Source of the DNA: an uncultured Prevotella sp.
GTDB taxonomy: Bacteria; Bacteroidota; Bacteroidia; Bacteroidales; Bacteroidaceae
Direction of reading: 5' to 3'
NCBI GenBank assembly: GCA_900315635.1
Contig: OMZV01000004.1
Location: 1-64,000 of the forward strand
DNA: 64,000 nucleotides
Part shown: in pieces, positions 1 to 7,428 of the stretch
How the letters are laid out: every line of letters begins with the position of its first letter
Position numbering within the stretch: position 1 is the stretch's first letter
Notes under the pieces: model-generated
The model's database searches: none
What the model was told of the DNA's origin: nothing
The model's input: the letters and a program-made list of their open reading frames with translations, nothing else
Program-made: the position numbers and the translations under genes

Positions 1-118
1 GAACAAGATTGTCAGTGCCAACCAGGGCGAATTCTCCATCGAGGACCGTGATGCCAACACTCCTTACATCAAGCGTGTCCGCGTCGTCACCACCGTTACT
101 TATTCCCTAAAGGACTGA
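1..118 (+). CDS. C-terminal end of an outer-membrane barrel-like protein (partial)
   Basis: The reading frame is open from the window edge to a TGA at 116-118 and encodes the last 38 residues of a protein. The tail alternates polar and hydrophobic residues and ends RVRVVTTVTYSLKD, which resembles a closing beta-strand of an outer-membrane barrel. It does not end in the aromatic residue typical of many barrels, so the family is uncertain. The rest of the gene lies outside the window. It precedes the AbiE module on the same strand with a gap of about 145 bp that holds that module's own putative operators. Confidence 0.45.
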   Translation, partial: NKIVSANQGEFSIEDRDANTPYIKRVRVVTTVTYSLKD

Positions 119-155
119 ATACATTGAAGCCAAAAATTAATATGTTTATATCTAT

Positions 156-190
156 TTCTGTCCGAAAAAGCACAATTATTTCGGACAGAA
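156..190. promoter_or_regulatory. Inverted repeat 1 upstream of abiE (putative operator)
   Basis: A perfect 12-bp inverted repeat, TTCTGTCCGAAA at 156-167 and TTTCGGACAGAA at 179-190, is separated by 11 bp. A second copy of the core with the same 11-bp spacer lies 61 bp downstream. AbiEi-type antitoxins are known to autorepress by binding paired inverted repeats in their promoter, so this is the natural operator candidate. Confidence 0.6.
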
Positions 191-218
191 TAATAAAAAA
201 GCATAAAATATTTGGCTA

Positions 219-245
219 GTCCGAAAAAAGTGCGTAATTTCGGAC
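219..245. promoter_or_regulatory. Inverted repeat 2 upstream of abiE (putative operator)
   Basis: GTCCGAAA at 219-226 and TTTCGGAC at 238-245 form an 8-bp inverted repeat with an 11-bp spacer, matching the core and spacing of the repeat at 156-190. A seven-of-eight match to the TAnnTTTG promoter element, AATATTTG at 207-214, sits between the two repeats. A bound repressor would therefore cover the start of transcription. The copy ends 18 bp before the abiEi start codon. Confidence 0.55.
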
Positions 246-263
246 ACAAATTAAAAATTCGTG

Positions 264-872
264 ATGGACAGTTTATCAAAAAACATAAGAGACAGGATCG
301 TCTCCGGCGGTACAGACAAGATGTATACCGTCGGTGATTTCGCAGATCTCTGTAATGACTCGGTCGTAACGCGTACCCTTTCCAGAATGACAGGGGAAGG
401 CATCCTCATACGCTTGTCTCAAGGTCTGTACCTTTATCCGGAAAAAACAAGATACGGTGTAAAAATGCCGACTGCTTATGAGATTGCGGCAGCCATTGCA
501 AAAAGGGATAACTCCAAGATTATACCATCAGGACTGACCGTGCTTAACGAGCTGGGGCTGTCTACACAGATTCCCATGAAAATGACTTACCTCACCGACG
601 GAACAGCGCGGACTATAAAGCTTGGCAGACGGTCAATAGTCCTTAAGCACAGCGTACCACGCACATTTGCCTATAAAAGTGACACCTTCCCGAAGGTCGT
701 TTTGGCGATGAAAGAAATCGGGCAGTCGGGCATGACTGAAGAAATTTTGAATTCCATTCAGACGATCCTCAGTAAAGACAAGAATCCCGAACTAGTCAGA
801 GAAGACTACAATATAGCCCCACAGTGGATCCGCAAATGTCTCACACCCTCACAAGCAACAACAACAAAATGA
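264..872 (+). CDS. abiEi: AbiEi-like antitoxin / transcriptional regulator (DUF6088 family)
   Basis: This 202-residue cytoplasmic protein is the probable antitoxin and autorepressor of a type IV toxin-antitoxin pair. An N-terminal winged-helix region (about residues 15-60, with VTRTLSRMTGEGILIRLSQG typical of the recognition and wing segment) is followed by the conserved PTAYEIAAAIAKRD and VLNELGLSTQIPMKMTYLTDG segments of the DUF6088/AbiEi group. I chose ATG 264; GTG 261 is in frame directly upstream and equally possible. The stop overlaps the ATG of the next gene (ATGA, 869-872), so the pair is translationally coupled. Two matching inverted repeats upstream fit autoregulation. Confidence 0.8.
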   Translation: MDSLSKNIRDRIVSGGTDKMYTVGDFADLCNDSVVTRTLSRMTGEGILIRLSQGLYLYPEKTRYGVKMPTAYEIAAAIAKRDNSKIIPSGLTVLNELGLSTQIPMKMTYLTDGTARTIKLGRRSIVLKHSVPRTFAYKSDTFPKVVLAMKEIGQSGMTEEILNSIQTILSKDKNPELVREDYNIAPQWIRKCLTPSQATTTK

Positions 873-1909
873 AAATAACAACATGGACCAACCTTCCTGA
901 ATCAGAGAGACAGGCCATTCTGACACAAGTAGCAGAGAAATACGCCTTACCAGAAAACGCCATAGAGAAAGATTATTGGGTAAGCATGGTATTAAGGGCA
1001 TTATTCAACCTGCCATACAAGGAAAATCTGATATTCAAAGGTGGCACCAGCCTCAGTAAAGGATGGCATCTTATTGAACGCTTTTCTGAAGACATTGATC
1101 TTGCCATAAATCCGGCACAATTTGGATTTGAAGGCACGACATTCGGAAAAAACAAACGAGACAAACTCCGCAGGGCCTCAAAAACATTTGTAGAGACCGA
1201 GCTTAAGGACAAGTTAACCGAGGAATTAGAGAAGGCTGGTATCGGCAAACACATTAAGGTAGAATCCGAGGAGACAAATGTCTCGGACAAGGATCCGATG
1301 GTGCTTTACATAAACTATAAATCCATCCTTAAAGAAAAGCGGGATTACATCTATGAGAAAGTTAAGCTAGAAATCAGCTGCAGGTCAATGATAGAGCCTT
1401 CCGAGAAATTAAGGATGCGTTCAATGATAGCGGACTCTTACCCCGAAGAGCCTTTTGCAGAGTCTGGCTTTGAAGTCAACACAGCAGATCCGCGAAGGAC
1501 TTTCCTTGAAAAGGTATTCCTTCTCCACGAGGAATTTAACCGTCCCGGAGGATGCACCAGACTTGACCGTATTACACGTCACATGTATGATATTGTTCGC
1601 ATGATGGACAAGGATTTCGCAAAAGAAGTACTTTCCGATGCAACACTTTATACTGAGATAGTAAGACATAGAAGTGTAATGACATCCTGGCATGGAATGG
1701 ATTACAAAACTCACCATCCATCAACTATCAATTTCATTCCGCCGGAAAAAGTTATTCCTATATTACGTGAAGACTACAAGAAAATGCAGGACAACTTCAT
1801 TTATGGAGATTCACCGAGTTTTGACGAACTTATAGAGAAATTGAAAGAATTACAGGAGCGCTTCCACAATCAGACTTGGTCTACAGACTTCTTTACAGAT
1901 GCTAACTAA
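869..1909 (+). CDS. abiEii: AbiEii-like nucleotidyltransferase toxin
   Basis: This is the probable toxin partner, a 346-residue protein of the AbiEii/MNT-fold nucleotidyltransferase family. Related toxins transfer nucleotides to tRNA or other acceptors and stop growth on phage infection. The diagnostic motif is FKGGTSLSKGWHLIERFSED at about residues 56-75, followed by IDL; GGTS with D75 and D77 would bind the nucleotide and metal. An in-frame ATG at 824 would add 15 residues inside abiEi, but ATG 869 gives the usual ATGA overlap and is preferred. The following gene starts 30 bp downstream on the same strand. Family placement is strong; the target is unknown. Confidence 0.82.
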   Translation: MKITTWTNLPESERQAILTQVAEKYALPENAIEKDYWVSMVLRALFNLPYKENLIFKGGTSLSKGWHLIERFSEDIDLAINPAQFGFEGTTFGKNKRDKLRRASKTFVETELKDKLTEELEKAGIGKHIKVESEETNVSDKDPMVLYINYKSILKEKRDYIYEKVKLEISCRSMIEPSEKLRMRSMIADSYPEEPFAESGFEVNTADPRRTFLEKVFLLHEEFNRPGGCTRLDRITRHMYDIVRMMDKDFAKEVLSDATLYTEIVRHRSVMTSWHGMDYKTHHPSTINFIPPEKVIPILREDYKKMQDNFIYGDSPSFDELIEKLKELQERFHNQTWSTDFFTDAN

Positions 1910-1939
1910 ATTAAGGAATCGGGTAATAATAACATCTAA

Positions 1940-2365
1940 GTGAACACATTAAAGATATATTTCGCAGGCTCAATCCGTGGTGGCAGAGTTGATGCCGAGC
2001 TCTACAACAGGCTTATCCGTTATCTCAAGAAGCATTGCGATGTCCTGACCGAGCATGTCGGCGCAAAAGACCTTTCCTTGGTAGAGCAAGGCAGGAAAAG
2101 GGATGCATTAATCTACAATCAGGACACAGCATGGCTTCGGGAAAGCGATATACTTATCGCCGAATGTACATGCCCGTCTCTTGGCATCGGTTATGAGTTA
2201 GCTTACGCAGAGCGTTTCGGAATACCATGCCATATCTTCTATGACAAGACAAAGACAGAACTCTCCGCAATGCTCACTGGCGACAGCTATTATAACATTC
2301 ACCCATACAAGAACGAGAATGAGATCTACCCGATAATTGACGCCATCTTTAAATCATGTATCTAA
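1940..2365 (+). CDS. DNPH1/Rcl-like 2'-deoxynucleoside 5'-phosphate N-hydrolase
   Basis: This 141-residue protein belongs to the nucleoside 2-deoxyribosyltransferase superfamily and most resembles DNPH1 (Rcl), which cuts the N-glycosidic bond of deoxynucleoside monophosphates. It carries FAGSIRGGR at residues 8-16, VLTEHVGAKDL at 35-45, SDILIAE at 69-75 and SLGIGYELAYA at 80-90. E86 is the expected catalytic glutamate and D70 matches the conserved ribose-contacting acid. The start is GTG 1940; no closer ATG preserves the N-terminal strand. It lies 30 bp after the AbiE toxin gene, so it is probably co-transcribed and may be an accessory effector or nucleotide clean-up enzyme. That link is inference. 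Confidence 0.78.
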   Translation: MNTLKIYFAGSIRGGRVDAELYNRLIRYLKKHCDVLTEHVGAKDLSLVEQGRKRDALIYNQDTAWLRESDILIAECTCPSLGIGYELAYAERFGIPCHIFYDKTKTELSAMLTGDSYYNIHPYKNENEIYPIIDAIFKSCI

Positions 2366-2777
2366 ATCTTCATGCCTTTGTAACGACTTTGTATTATCGT
2401 TCATATACCTTTACAATCAGATAATATAAAGCTCTGCTTATCAAGTATTAACCTTATATTTTCTATCAAAGCAAGGATTTCATGATATAAATTGTTTCAA
2501 TTAGTAGAAATTGTGTGTCTAAATGTTTTTCATAATCAAAAAACAAAGTCCTAAAAGCAAATCCCCATGTTATAATATTAAAATAGTCAATAATTTTGCA
2601 AAGAAATCAAAGATAAAATTTATTGCTATAACGAAATAACACCCCAAATACTAAAAGCGACCCCCACTTACACATTAAAATAAACATGTCTGGCGTGATG
2701 CCACACATTTTGCAATAGCTGTGAAATCAACTAACATAAATAACATATACTAATTTTTTATCAAATCTTTACTACCT
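2366..2777. other. AT-rich intergenic region upstream of the PUL
   Basis: No gene was found in these 412 bases. TAATTTTG at 2591-2598 matches the TAnnTTTG promoter element on the plus strand, but no good upstream TTTG box is visible. Two imperfect direct repeats lie at 2551 and 2651. No sensor-regulator or sigma/anti-sigma gene sits next to the locus. Confidence 0.5.
2551..2684 (+). repeat. Imperfect direct repeats 100 bp apart upstream of susC
   Basis: CTAAAAGCAAATCCCCA begins at 2551 and CTAAAAGCGACCCCCA begins at 2651. Each is followed after 10-13 bases by ATTAAAATA. The exact 100-bp offset and the position ahead of a susC gene suggest a regulator-binding pair, but this is inferred from pattern alone. 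Confidence 0.4.
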
Positions 2778-5700
2778 ATGAAGCAAAACGTAAAAAGAAT
2801 CGTGCAGACCGCCCTAATGAGCGCATGCTTTATGGTCGGATTCGCACAAAGTACTATTACAGGTACGGTGAAGGACAATAACGGCGACCCACTTATAGGA
2901 GCCAGTGTTGTCATCAATGGTTCATAAAAAGGAGCCGTTACCGATCTGGACGGACATTTCACCTTACCAAATGTCCCAGACAATGCTAAAATCAGAATTA
3001 GCTATGTTGGCTACAAAGATCGCATCATAGATGCCAAAGGGAAGAGCACTATCGACGTTTCGTTAGATGAGGACAACGCTATGCTAAGCGAACTGGTCGT
3101 AGTCGGTTACGGAGTTGTCAAGAAAAGCGACCTTACAGGTGCCGTTTCATCGGTTGGTGGCGATAAGCTCCGTGAACGTTCATCAGCCAACATTATGTCA
3201 GCACTTGCCGGACAGATTGCGGGTGTACAGATTCAGCAGGTTCAAGGTGCACCTGGCAGCTCTCCTGCCATAAAGATACGTGGTACATCTACCATCACAG
3301 CAGGAACCAACCCTCTGTACGTTATCGATGGTTATCCTATCGAGAACTTCGATATGAGCACTCTTAACCCCGATGACATTGAGAGTATGGAGGTCCTGAA
3401 AGATGCTTCATCAGCAGCCATATATGGTAGCCGTGGCGCCAATGGTGTTGTTATGGTAACAACAAAGCAGGGTCAGAGCGGCAAGACTCGTGTCGATGCG
3501 AACTTCGAATTCGGCTGGCAAAAGGCTGAGCACACCGTAAAGATGATGGACTCACAGCGCTTCATACAATATTATATTGACGCACACAACAACTCTTACC
3601 TCGCTTCAGGCGGTGATCCCAGCGTGCCAAACGCACAACGTCCATTCGAGTTTCAGGTTCCAGAGAAGTTTCTCACCGACCCCGGTTCATTCCCATCAAC
3701 CGACTGGCAGAATGTTCTTCTGCGCACAGCACCAATGCAGCAGTACCAGCTTTCTGTAAGTGGCGGAAGCGATAGAACTAAGTTCCGAATCTCAGGATCT
3801 TTTCTCAATCAGGATGGTATCGTAGACCGTTCATTCTACAAGCGCTTCACTATGCGTGCAAACATCACTCACGACATCAACAAGAGTGTCAAGGTAGGAA
3901 TGAATCTGGCAGGCAGCTACGTTCGTCAGCGCCTATATGGTACCGACGGTAAGGCAGATTGTGTCAGTCTCTCACAGCAGAGCGACCCAATTTTCCCTGT
4001 TGTTAACGAGGTCGGAACACTTGGTCCTATCGACCCGAATACAGAGTATCACCAGTATCAGGCTTATGGATTACAGCTCTGGCATCCTTGGGCTGTTACA
4101 CGTGAGATAAGCAAGAAGGACAAGACCATTAATGGCATGGTAAATGGCTATTTACAGTGGGAAATTATTCCTGACCTATATTTCAAGACCAGTATTAACG
4201 GCATGATTAGCGACCGCGACTATAGCGACTTCCGTAACGAAGGACAGAACATGGGTTGGTCTGGAATTCAGATTGCTGAAGGTAATGGCAACACATATCG
4301 CACTGTTGACTACCTGTGGGAGAACACTCTTAACTACAGCCATGCTTTTGGTAAGCATGTAATCGGAGCAATGGTGGGTTACACCGCTCAGCGTGATGAA
4401 TACACAACCGAGACAATGACTTCGCAGAACTTCCCTAACAACATGGTAAAGACTCTTAATGCTGGCAAGCCGGTTTCTGGCGGCACAACAGAGGAGGACT
4501 GGAGTCTGCTTTCATGGATCGGGCGTATCAACTATACTTACAACGACCGCTACCTGCTCACTGCAACAATACGTCGTGATGGATGCTCCCGTTTCGGTAA
4601 GAACAACCGCTGGGGTACATTCCCTTCAATTTCAGCAGCTTGGAAGATTAAGGACGAGAAGTTCCTTCAGAACGTCGACTGGCTCAGCGCAGCAAAGATT
4701 CGCGTCAGCTACGGTGTAACCGGTAATAACCTTATCAACAACTATGGCTCTATCGGTCTGCTGGCTTCCAATCAGTACGCCTTCGGAACATCAGTTGAGC
4801 CGGGACTTTATCCGAGCACAATATCTAATCCGGATCTGAAATGGGAGAAAACAGGCCAGTTCGACGTTGGCTTCAACGTTGGTTTGTTCAAGAACCGTAT
4901 CTACATGGAGGCAGATTACTACAACTCTATCACACGAGATCTTCTGCTTGATGTTCCTGTTCCGGGAACAACTGGTTTCCAGACGCAGCTAACAAACATC
5001 GGAAAGGTTCGCAACCGCGGTTTCGAATTCATGATTAACACAAAGAACTTCACCGGTCCGTTCAAGTGGGAAACAACCTTCAACATCTCACTCAACCGCA
5101 ACAAGGTCCTGAAACTCGGTCCTGATGACTCTCCAATCATGAATACAGAATGGGACGTTACCACAAAGACTGAGGTCGGTAAGCCTATAGCTCAGTACTA
5201 CGGATATGTATTCGACGGCGTTTACATGACGCAGGACCAGATTGACAACACTCCTCACCACCCAAGTACAACAATCGGCGACCCTATCGTTGTCGATGTT
5301 AATAATGACGGTAAAATTGATACCAACGACCAAACAGAGATTGGTTGCGCTCAGCCTTCATATCAGTGGGGTCTCTCTAATACATGGAGCTACAAGGGAT
5401 TCGATCTTACAGTTACTCTTAACGGTTCGGTTGGCAACCGCATTGTCAACAACTCATATCGTTATGAGGGCAACTACAACGGCAACCGTAACGCTTATGC
5501 CGATGTTAACTACTGGCGCTCTGCTGAAGAGCCGGGTGATGGCGTTCACTACAAACCATATCTGAGCTATCCAGGTCTGCAGGGTAAGTTTTCTAACCTA
5601 TGGGTTGAAGATGCTTCGTTCATGCGTATCGCCAATGTGCGCTTAGCCTACAACTTCCCGAAATCATGGCTCAAGAGCACTCCTATCGAGGCTATCCGCC

Positions 5701-5858
5701 TGTATCTGAATATCGATAACCTGCATGTATTCACTGACTACAAGAATGGTTACGATCCAGAAGCAAGTACTTACACCAAAGCTCTCTACACTGGTAAGGA
5801 CTTCGCAGCTTATCCAATGCCCCGAACAATCACCCTTGGAGCAAAGTTCACCTTCTAA
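2778..5858 (+). pseudogene. SusC-type TonB-dependent transporter with in-frame stop at codon 50
   Basis: Read through, this frame encodes a 1026-residue SusC/RagA outer-membrane glycan transporter. It has a signal peptide (residues 1-23, ending FMVGFA), a carboxypeptidase-like domain starting TITGTVKDNNGDPLIGASVV, the junction LSELVVVGYG, a plug with IRGTSTIT, YVIDGYP and IYGSRGANGVVMVTTK, and a barrel ending ITLGAKFTF. Codon 50 (2925-2927) is TAA, between NGS and KGAVTDLDG. The next in-frame ATG, at 3081, would make 925 residues lacking the signal peptide and so could not reach the outer membrane. Everything else is intact and the paired susD follows after 21 bp. The options are a recent nonsense mutation, a sequencing error or readthrough. 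Confidence 0.85.
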
Positions 5859-5879
5859 CCAACAAAAAAAATCTTAATT

Positions 5880-7337
5880 ATGAAATTACATAAAATTTAT
5901 ATTGCCGCACTAACATTGGGCATTGGAGTTTTAGCAACATCATGCTCAGGCGACTTCCTCGACTTGACACCGAAGTCGAACATGAACGAAGAGGACTTCT
6001 ACAAGACTGCAGAAGATTTCTCAACGGCAAGAGTATCAGCTTACGCTACGTTATACAATGAATATGCACCTGAAAACGGGCTCAGCTTTACAGAGATGAT
6101 GACCGATGAATGCACTGCATACGAAGGCAAAGTTTTCCTCGAGAGAACTACAGGTTCTAACACCGACGTTATACCATTCGTCAACTACAACTTAGAGCCA
6201 AGCAATACAATAGTAAAGCACACATGGCAGACCGCATACAGTGACTTGAATGTCATCAACAAGGCGCTTGACAAGCTAACTGCTTCAACCGATTTCGCCT
6301 CTACTCCTACTGGCTTACAGTATCAGGCAGAACTCCGTTTCCTGCGTGCTCTGTATCACTTCAACATGGTTCGCTTGTTCGGTCCTATTCCAATTGTCGA
6401 TCATTCATTGACCGTTAGTGAGAGCTACGGTGTGCTCCGTTCTCCTGAAGAGGACGTTTACAAATTCATTATTGATGATTTGAACTTCGCAATACAGAAT
6501 TTGCCACTTCGTTCTGCTGCTACTCAGGGCGGACAGATCACTAAGGGAGCTGCAGAAACCTGTCTTGGAGAGGTATATCTCACACGCGGCGACAAGGCAA
6601 AAGCAGCCAGCGTGCTGAAGGATGTCATCAATTCAGGTCAATATCAGCTCGAGCCAAATTATGCAGATTTATGGAACCTCAACAACAAAAACTGCAAAGA
6701 GTCAATATTAGAGATTCAGTACGTAGCAGCAGCAGGCCAACCTGCAAGCCCGTATCTTGAGGAATGGGCTCCTTTCGAGAACTTCTCAATCACTGCCCAG
6801 GGACATGGGTTAAACCAGGTTACTCAGACTCTCTATGACAGCTACGAAAAAGGCGATCCTCGTCGTGAGGCTTCTATTGCCACATCGTACCCTGACCGGA
6901 CCGGCAAAACTGTCAGCGCACTATTCGAGAACAAATGGTGGGACCGCAGCTACATCGACAACCACAGTTATTACTATGGCAACAACTTCATCGTTTACCG
7001 CTATGCTGACGTGCTTCTTATGTATGCAGAGGCGACAGGCGATGCAAGCTACCTGAATATGGTACGCAAACGTGTTAATCTTCCTGGTTTCGGAGAAGCA
7101 GGCTATCCTAGCGACAAGTACCCGACTCTCGACCTTGCCATTGAACACGAGCGCAACGTAGAGCTTGCCCTAGAGTTTCACCGCTGGTTCGATCTGAAGC
7201 GTACTGGACGTGCAACAACTGTCCTCTCGGCAGCTAAAGGCAAGAGCATAACTCAGGACATGCTTGTTATGCCGGTGCCATTGGAGGAAATCCAGCACAA
7301 CCCTGCTCTTACGCAGAACACTTATTATTCGAAGTAA
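5880..7337 (+). CDS. SusD/RagB-like surface glycan-binding lipoprotein
   Basis: This 485-residue lipoprotein is the partner of the preceding SusC and would cap the transporter and bind oligosaccharide at the cell surface. The signal sequence ends in the lipobox VLATSC with the acylated cysteine at residue 22, followed by SGDFLDLTPKS, a common SusD start. TPR-like helices carry the family segment QYQAELRFLRALYHFNMVRL, and the C-terminal half has the usual RYADVLLMYAEA and ELALEFHRWFDLKRTGR motifs. It is intact although its SusC carries a stop codon. A strong hairpin separates it from the downstream enzymes. Confidence 0.93.
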   Translation: MKLHKIYIAALTLGIGVLATSCSGDFLDLTPKSNMNEEDFYKTAEDFSTARVSAYATLYNEYAPENGLSFTEMMTDECTAYEGKVFLERTTGSNTDVIPFVNYNLEPSNTIVKHTWQTAYSDLNVINKALDKLTASTDFASTPTGLQYQAELRFLRALYHFNMVRLFGPIPIVDHSLTVSESYGVLRSPEEDVYKFIIDDLNFAIQNLPLRSAATQGGQITKGAAETCLGEVYLTRGDKAKAASVLKDVINSGQYQLEPNYADLWNLNNKNCKESILEIQYVAAAGQPASPYLEEWAPFENFSITAQGHGLNQVTQTLYDSYEKGDPRREASIATSYPDRTGKTVSALFENKWWDRSYIDNHSYYYGNNFIVYRYADVLLMYAEATGDASYLNMVRKRVNLPGFGEAGYPSDKYPTLDLAIEHERNVELALEFHRWFDLKRTGRATTVLSAAKGKSITQDMLVMPVPLEEIQHNPALTQNTYYSK

Positions 7338-7372
7338 ATGTTTAGATACATAGACTCACTTTAACTTGATTG

Positions 7373-7412
7373 AAGTACGGTGAACTGTCCGGCGGGACAT
7401 GTTCCCGTACTT
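7373..7412 (+). terminator. Intergenic hairpin between susD and the enzyme genes
   Basis: AAGTACGG at 7373-7380 pairs with CCGTACTT at 7405-7412, and an inner TGTCC/GGACA pair closes a GGCG loop. Only a short, broken T run follows. It may act as a partial terminator or an mRNA-stabilising structure that sets susCD expression above that of the downstream hydrolases. Confidence 0.55.
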
Positions 7413-7428
7413 TCTCATATAAACAGCT

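Noticed and set aside
2778-5858. Stop-codon reassignment as explanation for the TAA in susC
   Set aside because: Other genes in the window end normally at TAA, TAG or TGA, so a changed genetic code is not supported.
3081-5858. susC starting at the internal ATG 3081
   Set aside because: This would drop the signal peptide and the carboxypeptidase-like domain, which are clearly encoded upstream in the same frame.
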